Shown here: one piece after another, positions 6,967 to 14,748 of the stretch
Layout of the letters: every line of letters starts with the position of its first letter
How positions within the stretch are numbered: the stretch's first letter is position 1
Assembly (NCBI GenBank): GCA_002422425.1
Contig: DIVG01000001.1
Location: 1-15,900 of the forward strand
Direction of reading: 5' to 3'
Source: Akkermansiaceae bacterium UBA6138
Lineage (GTDB): Bacteria; Verrucomicrobiota; Verrucomicrobiia; Verrucomicrobiales; DEV007
DNA: 15,900 nt
Made by a program: the position numbers and the translations under genes
Notes under the pieces: model-generated
Database searches by the model: none
Told to the model about the DNA's origin: nothing
The model's input: only the letters and a program-made list of their open reading frames with translations

Positions 6967-6994
6967 AATCTAACGACGTGAAAGGCGCGCGCAA
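6967..6994 (-). promoter_or_regulatory. Candidate promoter for the isomerase/epimerase-like gene
   Basis: Read on the minus strand, TTGCGC (6989-6994), a 16-base spacer and TAGATT (6967-6972) form a plausible sigma70-type promoter. Transcription would begin near 6960, just ahead of the AAGGA ribosome site at 6953-6957. The -35 box and spacer length match those of the candidate promoter at 35-62. Confidence 0.4.
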
Positions 6995-7036
6995 GAGCCG
7001 ACTCCAAGCGGACATGCGCCGGGGGAGGGCTGGTCT

Positions 7037-7059
7037 CCGGACAATAAATTATTGTCCGG
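7037..7059 (-). terminator. Near-perfect palindrome spanning the RNase R stop codon
   Basis: Two 11-base arms (7037-7047 and 7049-7059, CCGGACAATAA and its reverse complement) flank a single central base. As RNA this gives a 9-bp stem with a five-base loop. The RNase R stop codon (7049-7051) lies in the loop and inner stem. No U-run follows on the minus strand. It may act as a U-less terminator, a 3'-end stabiliser or a protein-binding palindrome. Confidence 0.6.
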
Positions 7060-9343
7060 CCGTATTCGCTTTGCCGCGGCGGCGGCCGGAACGGCGGCGA
7101 CGCGAGGAACCTGCGGCGGCGGCCTGGGGAGCCGGGGCGGCGGTGTCCATCACGGCGGTGACGGGTTTGTGATTGCCCTTGCGGGATCTCGCTCCGGGAC
7201 GCGGACCGGCGGCAGCACGACCTCCGTTACGGGCTGTGCCGACGAGGCGGAAGTCCACCATCTTGCGGGCCGCGTCGACTTTGGCGATCTCGACATCGAC
7301 GATGTCACCGAGCTGGATCGTGCGGCGCTTGCTGCGTCCTTCGATTTTCTTCGCGGCGACGTCGTGCTTGTAGTGATCGTCCTCGAGGAGGGCGAGGGGC
7401 ACCATCCCGCTCATGCCGAGACCGGTGATGTCGACAAAAAATCCGAAGTCGCGCAGACTCGTGACCCGGGCGGGGTAGTGAGTTGGTTTGCCGGAGTGAA
7501 TCTGGTCGAGGAGGTAGGCGTGGAGCTTGATGTCCTTGCTGTCACGCTCGGCGTCGGCCGAATTCCGCTCGGATGAGGAGAGATGATTCGCGACATCGTG
7601 GAGATGAAGGAGCGGCGCGCTCTTTTCCGCAGCGAAAAGGCTGCGGTGTACGACGAGGTCGGCGTAGCGGCGGATCGGCGAGGTGAAGTGCGCGTATTTT
7701 TTCTTGGCGAGCCCGTAGTGACCGAGCGGGTCGGCGGTGTAGCGGGCGCGGTTGAGCGATTTGAGGAATCCAATCTTGAGGGCGGCTCCGGAAGCGAGTT
7801 CGCCGAGCTGGCGGAAGAGCTTCTGCACTTCGGCGGGTTTCGTGAGATTGCCGCAGGGAATGGAGTGACTGAGGACGTCTTCGCGATAGCTCTGGAGACG
7901 GCCGGGATCGGGCGCCTCGTGGGTGCGGTAGATCGCGGCGCGCTTCAGCTTCATGAGACGACCGGCGACCGCTTCATTGGCGAGGAGCATGAACTCTTCG
8001 ATGAGCTGATGGGAGACATCGTTGTCGTGCAAGTCGATGCGCTCCACCTTGCCGGCGGCGTCGAGGCGGATCTTCGTCTCGGGGAAATCGAGATCGAGCG
8101 AGCCGTCTTCGAAGCGGCGCTTGCGAATGGCCTGGGCGAGCCCGTGGGCCCGGTGGAGCATCTCGCCGATCTCGCCTTTGGCGGGACGCTCGAGGATGAC
8201 GAGGGCGTCGGCATAGGTGAGACGCTTTTTGGAATGGATCACGGCGGGGTAAAAGTCGGTGCTGATGACCTTGCCGTCGTTGCCAAGGAGGAACTCGACA
8301 CATTTCGTGAGACGGTCGACGTCGGGCTTCAGCGAGCAGAGTTCATTACTCAGCTCCTCGGGCAGCATGGGGACGACGCGATCGACGAGATAGGAGGAAT
8401 TTCCGCGGCGTCTTGCCTCCTCATCGAGCGCGGAACCGGGGCGGACGTAGTGGGAGACATCGGCGATGTGGACCCAGAGTTTCCATCGGTTTGCTCCGGC
8501 ACGCTCTAGACAGATGGCGTCATCGAAGTCGCGGGCATCGTCGGGATCGATCGTGACGACGAGCTGCTTGCGGCAGTCACGGCGACCTTTCAGGTCGGCC
8601 GCGGGCACGGTGCGACCGAAGCGGCGGGCCTCTTTGACGACCTGCTCGGGGAAGGCGGAGTTGAGTCCATACTGGCGCAGTACCGCCAGCATATCGACTC
8701 CGTTGGTAGCGGGGGCACCGAGCACTTCGGTGATGCGCCCTTCCGGATTGACGTGACGCGATTCCCAATGGCCGAGCTCAACGACGACCTTGTCACCGGC
8801 TTTCGCCTGCAGGGTCGCGCTCTTCGGCTGGGGCACGCGGATCTCGTAGGAAAAACGCGGATCGTCGGGCGTGACGTGAAGTCCTTTGGCGGAGCGGCGG
8901 AGCGTTCCGACAAAGCGGGTGCGGCGGCGCTCGACGACCCGGACGACGCTGCCGCTGAGGGCTTCGGTCTCGGCTTTGGCTGCGCCCCAGAAGCCGGTCT
9001 TAGGCTCCTGATCGCGGAGGACGAGGACCTTGTCATCATTGAGGGCGGTCCCGGTGTCATTCCCGCGGATCGCGATCTCGGGTAGGGACGGATCGTCGGC
9101 AGTGAGGAATCCGCGACCGGACTTCGTGATCTGAATGCGTCCGGCGACGAGCCAGGGTGACGAGGCGGAGAGGTAACGTCCGCCCTTGATGCGGATCGCG
9201 AGGCCGCGACGTTCGAAGTCGCGGAGCTGGCGCTGGAGGCGGGGTTGATCCTGCGGGTCGAGGCCGAGCGCGGTGTGGATCTCAGCGATGGTGGAGGGCG
9301 TGTATCGTTTGTGCCCGAGGTGTTTGATCAGCGTGTTTTCCAT
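7049..9343 (-). CDS. rnr: Ribonuclease R (RNase II/R family 3'-5' exoribonuclease)
   Basis: A 764-residue exoribonuclease that degrades structured RNA from the 3' end, acting in RNA decay and quality control in the cytoplasm. The N-terminal 60 residues form a winged-helix-like RNase B OB-N region, followed by cold-shock-type OB domains (about 65-250). The RNB catalytic domain begins near VVTIDPDDARDFDDA (262-276). It contains the magnesium-binding aspartates Asp266, 272, 274 and 275, plus RGNSSYLVDRVVPMLP (313-328) and the conserved AHFTSPIRRYADL (551-563). An S1 domain covers about 622-702. The tail (706-764) is low-complexity, rich in Ala, Gly, Pro and Arg (RRRRSGRRRG), as in the basic tails of other RNase R proteins. 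The start is ATG 9343, since the conserved N-terminus begins there; no strong ribosome site is seen. The leader upstream is rich in hairpins. Confidence 0.96.
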   Translation of the reverse strand: MENTLIKHLGHKRYTPSTIAEIHTALGLDPQDQPRLQRQLRDFERRGLAIRIKGGRYLSASSPWLVAGRIQITKSGRGFLTADDPSLPEIAIRGNDTGTALNDDKVLVLRDQEPKTGFWGAAKAETEALSGSVVRVVERRRTRFVGTLRRSAKGLHVTPDDPRFSYEIRVPQPKSATLQAKAGDKVVVELGHWESRHVNPEGRITEVLGAPATNGVDMLAVLRQYGLNSAFPEQVVKEARRFGRTVPAADLKGRRDCRKQLVVTIDPDDARDFDDAICLERAGANRWKLWVHIADVSHYVRPGSALDEEARRRGNSSYLVDRVVPMLPEELSNELCSLKPDVDRLTKCVEFLLGNDGKVISTDFYPAVIHSKKRLTYADALVILERPAKGEIGEMLHRAHGLAQAIRKRRFEDGSLDLDFPETKIRLDAAGKVERIDLHDNDVSHQLIEEFMLLANEAVAGRLMKLKRAAIYRTHEAPDPGRLQSYREDVLSHSIPCGNLTKPAEVQKLFRQLGELASGAALKIGFLKSLNRARYTADPLGHYGLAKKKYAHFTSPIRRYADLVVHRSLFAAEKSAPLLHLHDVANHLSSSERNSADAERDSKDIKLHAYLLDQIHSGKPTHYPARVTSLRDFGFFVDITGLGMSGMVPLALLEDDHYKHDVAAKKIEGRSKRRTIQLGDIVDVEIAKVDAARKMVDFRLVGTARNGGRAAAGPRPGARSRKGNHKPVTAVMDTAAPAPQAAAAGSSRRRRSGRRRGKANTAGQ

Positions 9344-9786
9344 GTGTCGGAAAAGGGTATGGTGGTATTGGGTTGGAGGCGCTCGTGCCTCGCCGTGTGG
9401 AGCCTTTTAGCTCCGGGCAAAGTGCGCCGGTCGCGCGGCATCCGGGCCCGAAAAGCCCCCACAAAGAATGCGGAGAGGCGAATTTGGCCGGGAAGACGTT
9501 CCCGAAGAAGGACCGGACGCGAGCAAGAGAAAAAGGCCTGTGGCCTGATCGCCGGAGCGGCCAGAGGTCAGGGGAATCGTAACAGTCATCCCGACCCTGT
9601 TCCCCTTCCAATGGGGAGTGACGAGGTAACGGTAGCCTCCTTTACCCCGTTCTGGCAAATGAAAGTTTTGACCGCAACAGGCTCCTCGTAATGACGCAGG
9701 GGTGCGAAATAATTGCGAAAGTATAAAAAATATTAGAAAATTCGTATTTACAGGAAATATTAACTTTAATTCTTAGACTGGATCCA
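9344..9786. other. 443-bp gene-free gap: RNase R leader with compact hairpins, then AT-rich promoter region
   Basis: No convincing gene lies here; the short open frames lack family features. The first 200 bases are GC-rich and hold several perfect short inverted repeats: 9376-9380/9387-9391 (GAGGC), 9399-9403/9410-9414 (GGAGC), 9489-9494/9499-9504 (CGGGAA with loop GACG) and 9534-9538/9542-9546 (AGGCC). These would be in the leader of the minus-strand RNase R mRNA if transcription starts beyond 9550. From about 9700 to 9786 the sequence turns AT-rich, consistent with a promoter for the gene at 9787, though I cannot place clean -35 and -10 boxes. Confidence 0.6.
9526..9546 (-). terminator. Terminator-like hairpin on the minus strand, upstream of RNase R
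   Basis: Read on the minus strand, AGGCC-ACA-GGCCT (9546-9534) is a perfect 5-bp stem followed by TTTTCTCTT. This resembles a short intrinsic terminator. No gene is seen before it on that strand, so it would end either a small RNA starting around 9600-9780 or a premature RNase R transcript. The stem is short, so confidence is low. Confidence 0.3.
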
Positions 9787-10668
9787 ATGATGACCTCCCG
9801 ATCCCCCCTTTTGTTGCCACTTGTCGTTTTTCTCGGGTTCTGGCTTCTCATTCCCCTGCCGGTCAGGTCTGACGACGGCCAGGTCTGGAGCAGAATCGAT
9901 GCTTATGTCAAATCCCTGCGCGCAAAGGGAGGGTTGCGCAGTGACGAACGGACGGCCTGGATCGTCTACGATTTCACGGCGGGCCGGGAAGTTGCGAACA
10001 TCAACGGCTCGACCATGTTACAGGCGGCGAGCATGATTAAACCTTACCTCGCGCTCGCGTTTTTTCACGAGGTTGAAGCGGGGCGACTCTCGTATAGCGC
10101 AACGGCGAAGCGTCACATGGAGTTGATGATTCAGAAGAGTAACAACGAATCGACCAACTGGGTGATGCGCCAAACCGGGGGCCCGGCACCCACTGAAGCG
10201 ATCCTGAAGCGGAACTACCCGGCCCTGTCGCAGCAGATTCGTATCGTCGAATACATCCCGGAAGGGGGGAAGACCTATCGCAATCAGGGTTCGGCAAGTG
10301 ACTACGGGCGCTTTCTCCACGAACTCTGGTATCGTCGCCTCCCCCAGTCGGATGAAATGCTCAGGGTGATGGGGCTGCCCGGGAACGATCGGCTCTACAC
10401 CAAGGTGAAGAGCGTCCCTACCGGCACGCAAGTGTATAACAAGACGGGAAGCACCGCGATGTGCTGCGGGGATATGGGCATCCTCGTGGCGAAGGGGCGC
10501 GACGGTAAAAGTTATCCCTATGCAGTCATCGGCATCATTGAGAGCGGTCGTCGCAATAATTCCAATTACTCCGCATGGATCTCCAGCCGGGCTGATGTCA
10601 TTCGGGGCGTCTCGAATGTCGTCTATCTGGAAATGAAGAAACGTTATCCGCTCTACGGGGGGGATTGA
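9787..10668 (+). CDS. Exported class A beta-lactamase-like serine hydrolase
   Basis: A 293-residue protein of the beta-lactamase / transpeptidase-like fold, exported by an N-terminal signal peptide (hydrophobic residues 7-24, likely cleavage near SDD). The three serine-hydrolase motifs are present: SxxK as Ser82-Met-Ile-Lys85, SxN as Ser118-Asn-Asn120, and KTG as Lys219-Thr-Gly221. Spacing fits the class A family. The ExxLN motif that supplies the deacylating Glu166 is not recognisable; the corresponding stretch reads RIVEYIPEGG (152-161). It may therefore be a penicillin-binding or esterase-like protein rather than a true beta-lactamase. Two adjacent cysteines (Cys226-227) follow the KTG motif, an unusual feature. 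ATG 9787 is used because it begins the signal peptide; ATG 9790 is equally possible. It lies downstream of an AT-rich, promoter-like stretch and is convergent with the hydrolase gene, seven bases apart. Confidence 0.85.
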   Translation: MMTSRSPLLLPLVVFLGFWLLIPLPVRSDDGQVWSRIDAYVKSLRAKGGLRSDERTAWIVYDFTAGREVANINGSTMLQAASMIKPYLALAFFHEVEAGRLSYSATAKRHMELMIQKSNNESTNWVMRQTGGPAPTEAILKRNYPALSQQIRIVEYIPEGGKTYRNQGSASDYGRFLHELWYRRLPQSDEMLRVMGLPGNDRLYTKVKSVPTGTQVYNKTGSTAMCCGDMGILVAKGRDGKSYPYAVIGIIESGRRNNSNYSAWISSRADVIRGVSNVVYLEMKKRYPLYGGD

Positions 10669-10675
10669 CTCCGGA

Positions 10676-12025
10676 TTATTCCGACTTCGACTCAAGGCCG
10701 ACCGTGTTCACCGCGATGATGCGATACCGGTGGGCTTTTCCCGACCCGGGGGCGGGGTCGGTGTAGCGCATTCCGACGAGGGGCTGGGTCGGGCTATCAC
10801 TGTAGGAAAGATTCTGGAAAACGGGGCGGCCGAAGGGGTTCGTGCCCTTTTCCGGCAGCTTCGCGATGACGACGCCGTCGCGTTCGATCACGAATCCGGC
10901 GAGGCCGCTCTCAAGGTCGGCTTCGCATTCCCAGGTGAGCTCGTTTCCTTTCACGACGAGGTCGGTCGGGGCCGGCGGCGGTGTCGTGTCGGGCACGGCG
11001 GTGTCTTTGACATAGCTTGACCAGGCCCGGGCGATCGCCTCGTTCGGTAGCCAGACGGAACTCTCGAGAGGGCCGACAAAATTCGATTCGGGCAGCGGGG
11101 CGACTTTGCCTTGCGCCTCGAGATCGAGCGGCGCGAGCCACGATTCCCCTTTTGGCATCGCCTTCAGCGGATCACCCGCTTTTTCCGGGAGGCGCGCCGC
11201 GAGGCAGGCATCGAGCCACGGGATCGCGAGGTAGCGCTGGTTCCCGCAGTCGTGACTTGATAATGGATCGACCGAGACGCCGACGAGTGAACCCTCCGCT
11301 CGCATCGTCTTGAAGAAGGTCTCAACGCCGGCACTAACCCCGGCGAAACGACCTTCTTTGTCGGTGACGCCCTCTTTCGTCCCGAGGTTGCACATGAGCG
11401 GCACGGTGGTAGCACCGGCAGTGATGGTATAAGGCGCGGGTTTGCCCTCGACTGCCGCTACTGGTGGCACCCCCGATCGCAGCCACGCGGCCGCGACGCG
11501 CTCCGGATGGAGCAGGCTGATGCCGCCGGCCCAGTGACCGCCGCCACTGTGTCCCCAGAGCGCCCAGGGAGCGGTGGTGAGCTCGGGGTGTCCTGACATT
11601 TTACCCAGATCGGCAAGCGCCTTCTGAAAGGCGGCATCAGAACCTTGTCGCGGATCGCACCATTTCTGGCAATCGGCCTTGTCGGGCTGCTCGTAGGACG
11701 GCCCCATGAGGGCGCAGTCGTGCTTTTTCGCGAGGGCCTGCCAGTGAAGATCGTAGGCACCCGTCTGTCCCGATTTGCACGAGCCTTCGCCGCAACCGTG
11801 CTGATGCACGATGAGTCCGCGCAGTGTCTCCACGCCCGGCGGAATCCAGATCGTGTAGCTGACCGGGTAGATCAGTTCCCCCTCCTTCGGTTCGGCGGGG
11901 GCTTCGTAGCGGACCCGGTAATAAGGCGGCTCGGCGGCGAGGGGGTTTTCGTAGGGCGCGACCGGGGCGGTGATGGCTGCGGTAATCGTGCCGAGAACGA
12001 CGGTGAGGATGAAGGGGGTTCGCAT
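10676..12025 (-). CDS. Exported alpha/beta hydrolase with C-terminal Fn3-like domain
   Basis: A 449-residue exported hydrolase. The start at ATG 12025 is preferred over the open frame back to 12088, since it begins a clear signal peptide (MRTPFILTVV, ending near residue 20) and avoids overlapping the preceding gene. The alpha/beta hydrolase core has the oxyanion segment HQHGCGEG (74-81), the nucleophile elbow GHSGGG with Ser160 and a likely catalytic His in DPLSSHDCGNQR. Five cysteines (78, 83, 104, 119, 123) lie close together, suggesting disulphides in the periplasm. The last 100 residues, after a TPPPAPTDL linker, read as a fibronectin type III-like domain (LVVKGNELTWE, AHRYRIIAVNTVG). The substrate is unknown; ester or polysaccharide-linked esters are plausible. 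It starts 26 bases after the stop of the coiled-coil gene, so the two probably form an operon. Confidence 0.8.
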   Translation of the reverse strand: MRTPFILTVVLGTITAAITAPVAPYENPLAAEPPYYRVRYEAPAEPKEGELIYPVSYTIWIPPGVETLRGLIVHQHGCGEGSCKSGQTGAYDLHWQALAKKHDCALMGPSYEQPDKADCQKWCDPRQGSDAAFQKALADLGKMSGHPELTTAPWALWGHSGGGHWAGGISLLHPERVAAAWLRSGVPPVAAVEGKPAPYTITAGATTVPLMCNLGTKEGVTDKEGRFAGVSAGVETFFKTMRAEGSLVGVSVDPLSSHDCGNQRYLAIPWLDACLAARLPEKAGDPLKAMPKGESWLAPLDLEAQGKVAPLPESNFVGPLESSVWLPNEAIARAWSSYVKDTAVPDTTPPPAPTDLVVKGNELTWECEADLESGLAGFVIERDGVVIAKLPEKGTNPFGRPVFQNLSYSDSPTQPLVGMRYTDPAPGSGKAHRYRIIAVNTVGLESKSE

Positions 12026-12051
12026 GAGAGGAGGGGAGGGTGAGGTAAAAA

Positions 12052-13074
12052 TTACTGAGGCTGGCGTCTGTCGTAGTCCTGCAGCCACTGCCGACGGGCG
12101 GCGAGATTGTCGTTGAGTTCCTTCAGCTCGGCGCGAGCACGATTGAGTTCGGCATACTTGCGGAAGATCGCGAAGAAATCCTCGCGCAGGTCTTTGCGGG
12201 AACTCTGCACGAGCTGGTCGAGCTCATGCGCATGGCCCTGCTCGACCGGGAGAGTCTCCGGCGCCGATCCCGAGGAGAATTCGTGGAGTTGCTCGCCACG
12301 ATGCGCGATGAGTCCGGCGTTGTGGGTTATCTCGGATTGGTAGAACTCGCGCTCGACTTCGGGGAGATTCGGCAACTTCAGCTTTTCAGTGAGGTAGGCA
12401 TTGCGCTGCTCGAGATGGGCGATGCTGTCCTGCAGGCCTTTGCTCACCGCCTCTTTGGCGCTCTCGGTGTGGCGTGACTCGCGACGATTTTGTTTCCAGG
12501 CTTCGCTGATCTCTTCGTTCTCGATCGTCCAGCCGAACCACGAGGCCGTCGAGGTGACTTCGTATTTTTCCAGCTCCTTCGGATCGGTGAAGGTTTTGGC
12601 CAATGCCAGAACCTGAGCCACCCGCTTCTCGATGCGCTCGTCGAAGATCGCGAGGTCCTTTTCAAGAGTCTCTTTTGGCAGGGCGGATTTCCCGGTGCGG
12701 AGCTGTTCGCGGATGGTGTCGCGGTGAGTGTTGTAAAATTCGATCGTCTTGCGCAGGCCGGTGATGACGTCCGCCTTGACCCGGGCAATGCGGACCTTTG
12801 ACTCCTCCGAGTCCTTGATCTCGCCTACCATTGCCACGATCACATCGACTCCATCCTCGACACGGTCATCGAGCGAGCGGATGTCCAACACGATTGCGCC
12901 GAGGCGATCTTCGCGCTGGGCGATGTGGTTTTCGAGATTTACAACCGACTGACGGCGCGCTTCGAGGTCGGCGGGGGTGAGGTGAGTCGCGTTTTCCTGC
13001 GCCTGCGCCGGGGAAAGAGTTGCGAGGAGCGTGCAGGTAATCGTGAAAAAAAGGGTGGTGGCGGGATGTTTCAT
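12052..13074 (-). CDS. Exported coiled-coil protein of unknown function
   Basis: A 340-residue protein that I do not recognise. The first 25 residues are a signal peptide (TLLATLSPAQA, cut before QENA). The remainder is almost wholly helical and charged, with heptad-like runs at about 36-60, 95-150, 205-240 and 300-335, so a long periplasmic coiled coil is likely. A break rich in Trp, Thr and Ser (STASWFGWTIENEE, about 173-186) separates the two helical halves. No enzyme motif is visible. It starts at ATG 13074 and is the first gene of a two-gene minus-strand unit with the alpha/beta hydrolase. A TATTCT box lies 7 bases before the ATG, so its transcript may be leaderless. Divergent from it is the efflux operon. 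Confidence 0.75.
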   Translation of the reverse strand: MKHPATTLFFTITCTLLATLSPAQAQENATHLTPADLEARRQSVVNLENHIAQREDRLGAIVLDIRSLDDRVEDGVDVIVAMVGEIKDSEESKVRIARVKADVITGLRKTIEFYNTHRDTIREQLRTGKSALPKETLEKDLAIFDERIEKRVAQVLALAKTFTDPKELEKYEVTSTASWFGWTIENEEISEAWKQNRRESRHTESAKEAVSKGLQDSIAHLEQRNAYLTEKLKLPNLPEVEREFYQSEITHNAGLIAHRGEQLHEFSSGSAPETLPVEQGHAHELDQLVQSSRKDLREDFFAIFRKYAELNRARAELKELNDNLAARRQWLQDYDRRQPQ

Positions 13075-13081
13075 TTCATTG

Positions 13082-13111
13082 AGAATAGAACAGGATGCCT
13101 CATCGCTTCAA
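13082..13111 (-). promoter_or_regulatory. Candidate promoter for the coiled-coil/hydrolase unit
   Basis: On the minus strand TTGAAG (13106-13111) and TATTCT (13082-13087) are separated by 18 bases. The -10 box ends 7 bases before the A of the ATG at 13074, so transcription would start at or next to the start codon, giving a leaderless mRNA. No Shine-Dalgarno site is present, which fits. Confidence 0.35.
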
Positions 13112-13238
13112 TAGCGGATGTGTCCCGCTGACCATTTGCTCTTTTTCCCCTTCATCACCATCATCGATAAGGCCACACCCGTGGACTGCAGTCCCAAAAT
13201 CATCCACCCTTCCACCCCCGCATCACCAGCTTAGTGCC

Positions 13239-13244
13239 TATAAT
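13239..13244 (+). promoter_or_regulatory. Candidate -10 box (TATAAT) for the efflux operon
   Basis: A perfect TATAAT sits 50 bases ahead of the outer-membrane factor ATG at 13294. No convincing -35 lies at the expected distance, so an activator may be required. A short inverted repeat (13260-13265 with 13275-13280, CCCAGC/GTTGGG) lies in the leader. Confidence 0.35.
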
Positions 13245-13293
13245 TTGGTTGGCAAAGGGCCCAGCCTCTGCTCAGTTGGGGTTTGGAACACCG

Positions 13294-14748
13294 ATGACAC
13301 GCCAGATCGTCTCTTTCTCCCTCCTCGGGCTCCTCGGCATCGTGCTTCAGAGCTGCTATACCGTCGGGCCGGACTATCTTCAGCCCGGTCGGGACATTCC
13401 GGACGCGTGGACACGGTCCGTCGAGCGCGACCTTGAAGATGGTGCCGCGTCTCTCACGGGCTGGTGGAAGGGATTCAACGATCCAACGCTCAACGCCCTC
13501 ATTGAACGGGCGCGTGCTTCGAATCCGAACCTGCGGCTCGTCCTCGAGCGTATCACCGAGGCTCGCGCTCAGCGCGGCATCGCCGTGAGCCGGGCGCTCC
13601 CGCAGGGCAATGGCAGCGGCCGTTACTCGCGCCATCGCAACAGCGAAAGCCTCAATAGTCCTGTTCCCTCCGACAACCCGTTCGACCTCTATACGACCGG
13701 GTTCGATGCCGGATGGGAGATCGATATTTTCGGCGGGATCCGGCGCTCCGTCGAGTCGACCGAGGCCAACATTGCCGCGCAGGAGGAAAACTACCGCGAC
13801 ACCCTCGTCACGCTCTTTGCCGACGTGGCGCTGAACTACGTCGATTACCGCACCCTCGAGGCCCGCATTGCCGTGGCCAACCGTAACATCAACTCGCAGC
13901 GCGGTTCGGTCGACCTCACCAGAAAGCGCCTCGATGCCGGACTCGTCCCCAAGATCGACGTGACCCAGGCTGAGACCAATCTCGCCCTTTCCGAAGCCGC
14001 CGTGCCCCAGTTGCGAGCCCAGCTCGCCGCGTCGAAAAACCGCCTCGCCACCCTCACCGGCGGGTTCCCCGCTTCCGTCGATGCCATCCTCGCCAACCGC
14101 AACGGCATCCCCGTGCCGAAGGCCGGCTACTCCGCCGGGTTGCCCGCCGACCTTCTCCGCGCCCGTCCCGACATCCGCCGTGCCGAGCGTGAACTCGCCG
14201 CGCAGAATGCCCGCGTCGGCGTCGCCGTGGCCGATCTCTACCCGCGCTTCACCCTCTTCGGCGATCTTAATCTTCAGGCCTCCAACAGCGGCGACCTCTT
14301 CAACAGCGCGAGCCGCGCCTACTCCTTCGGCCCCTCCTTCCAGTGGCAGATCTTCAGCGCCGGACGCATCCGCAACAACATCCGCGTCGAGGAGAGCCGC
14401 GTCGCCCAGGCCTACGCCGCCTACGAGAGCAGCGTCCTCGGAGCCGTCGAAGAAGTCGAGACGAGCATGGCCGGGATCCTCTACGAGCGCGAGCGTCTTT
14501 CCGACCTCAAGCGGGCCGTGGCCTCTTCGAACGAGACCGTCAGCCTTGTCAAAGACAATTACCAGAACGGGCTCGTCAGTTTCCAGAACGTGCTCGACGC
14601 CGAGCGCACCCAGTTCAGCGCCGAGGACGAAGAGACCTTCAGCCGCGGCCAGATTGCGCGGAACTACATCATTTTGTATAAGGCTCTCGGCGGAGGCACC
14701 GCCACCGAGTTGATCCCGCCTGCTGTTCCCATCCCTGCCAAGCCGTGA
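13294..14748 (+). CDS. RND efflux outer-membrane factor lipoprotein (NodT/OprM type)
   Basis: A 484-residue TolC-like outer-membrane channel protein of the NodT/OprM lipoprotein group, forming the exit duct of a tripartite efflux pump. The start is ATG 13294: it gives a signal peptide whose lipobox LQSC (18-21) makes Cys21 the lipidated residue, followed by TVGPDYLQP, the family's usual mature N-terminus (VGPDY.P). The GTG at 13234 in the same frame is rejected, as it would bury the signal. Two outer-membrane efflux repeats are visible. Markers include WWKGFNDPTLNALIERA (57-73), GFDAGWEIDIFGG (136-148) and GLPADLLRARPDIRRAERELA (split 282-302), a hallmark of this family. It also has GPSFQWQIFSAGRIRNNI (346-363) and a final long helix pair. 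The stop overlaps the GTG start of the adaptor gene by four bases, so translation is coupled. The gene order is outer-membrane factor first. Confidence 0.93.
   Translation: MTRQIVSFSLLGLLGIVLQSCYTVGPDYLQPGRDIPDAWTRSVERDLEDGAASLTGWWKGFNDPTLNALIERARASNPNLRLVLERITEARAQRGIAVSRALPQGNGSGRYSRHRNSESLNSPVPSDNPFDLYTTGFDAGWEIDIFGGIRRSVESTEANIAAQEENYRDTLVTLFADVALNYVDYRTLEARIAVANRNINSQRGSVDLTRKRLDAGLVPKIDVTQAETNLALSEAAVPQLRAQLAASKNRLATLTGGFPASVDAILANRNGIPVPKAGYSAGLPADLLRARPDIRRAERELAAQNARVGVAVADLYPRFTLFGDLNLQASNSGDLFNSASRAYSFGPSFQWQIFSAGRIRNNIRVEESRVAQAYAAYESSVLGAVEEVETSMAGILYERERLSDLKRAVASSNETVSLVKDNYQNGLVSFQNVLDAERTQFSAEDEETFSRGQIARNYIILYKALGGGTATELIPPAVPIPAKP

Noticed and set aside
7583..8509. Plus-strand open frame of 308 codons inside RNase R
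   Set aside because: Opposite the conserved catalytic region of RNase R, so it is a by-product of GC-rich codon use.
9373..9582. Short plus-strand frames in the 9344-9786 gap
   Set aside because: Arginine- and proline-rich translations without motif or ribosome site; better explained as hairpin-rich leader sequence.
12026..12088. Upstream start for the alpha/beta hydrolase
   Set aside because: It would overlap the end of the coiled-coil gene and place 21 non-signal residues ahead of a good signal peptide.
13234..13293. GTG start 20 codons upstream of the outer-membrane factor
   Set aside because: It lies just ahead of the TATAAT box and would bury the lipoprotein signal; ATG 13294 gives a proper signal peptide.
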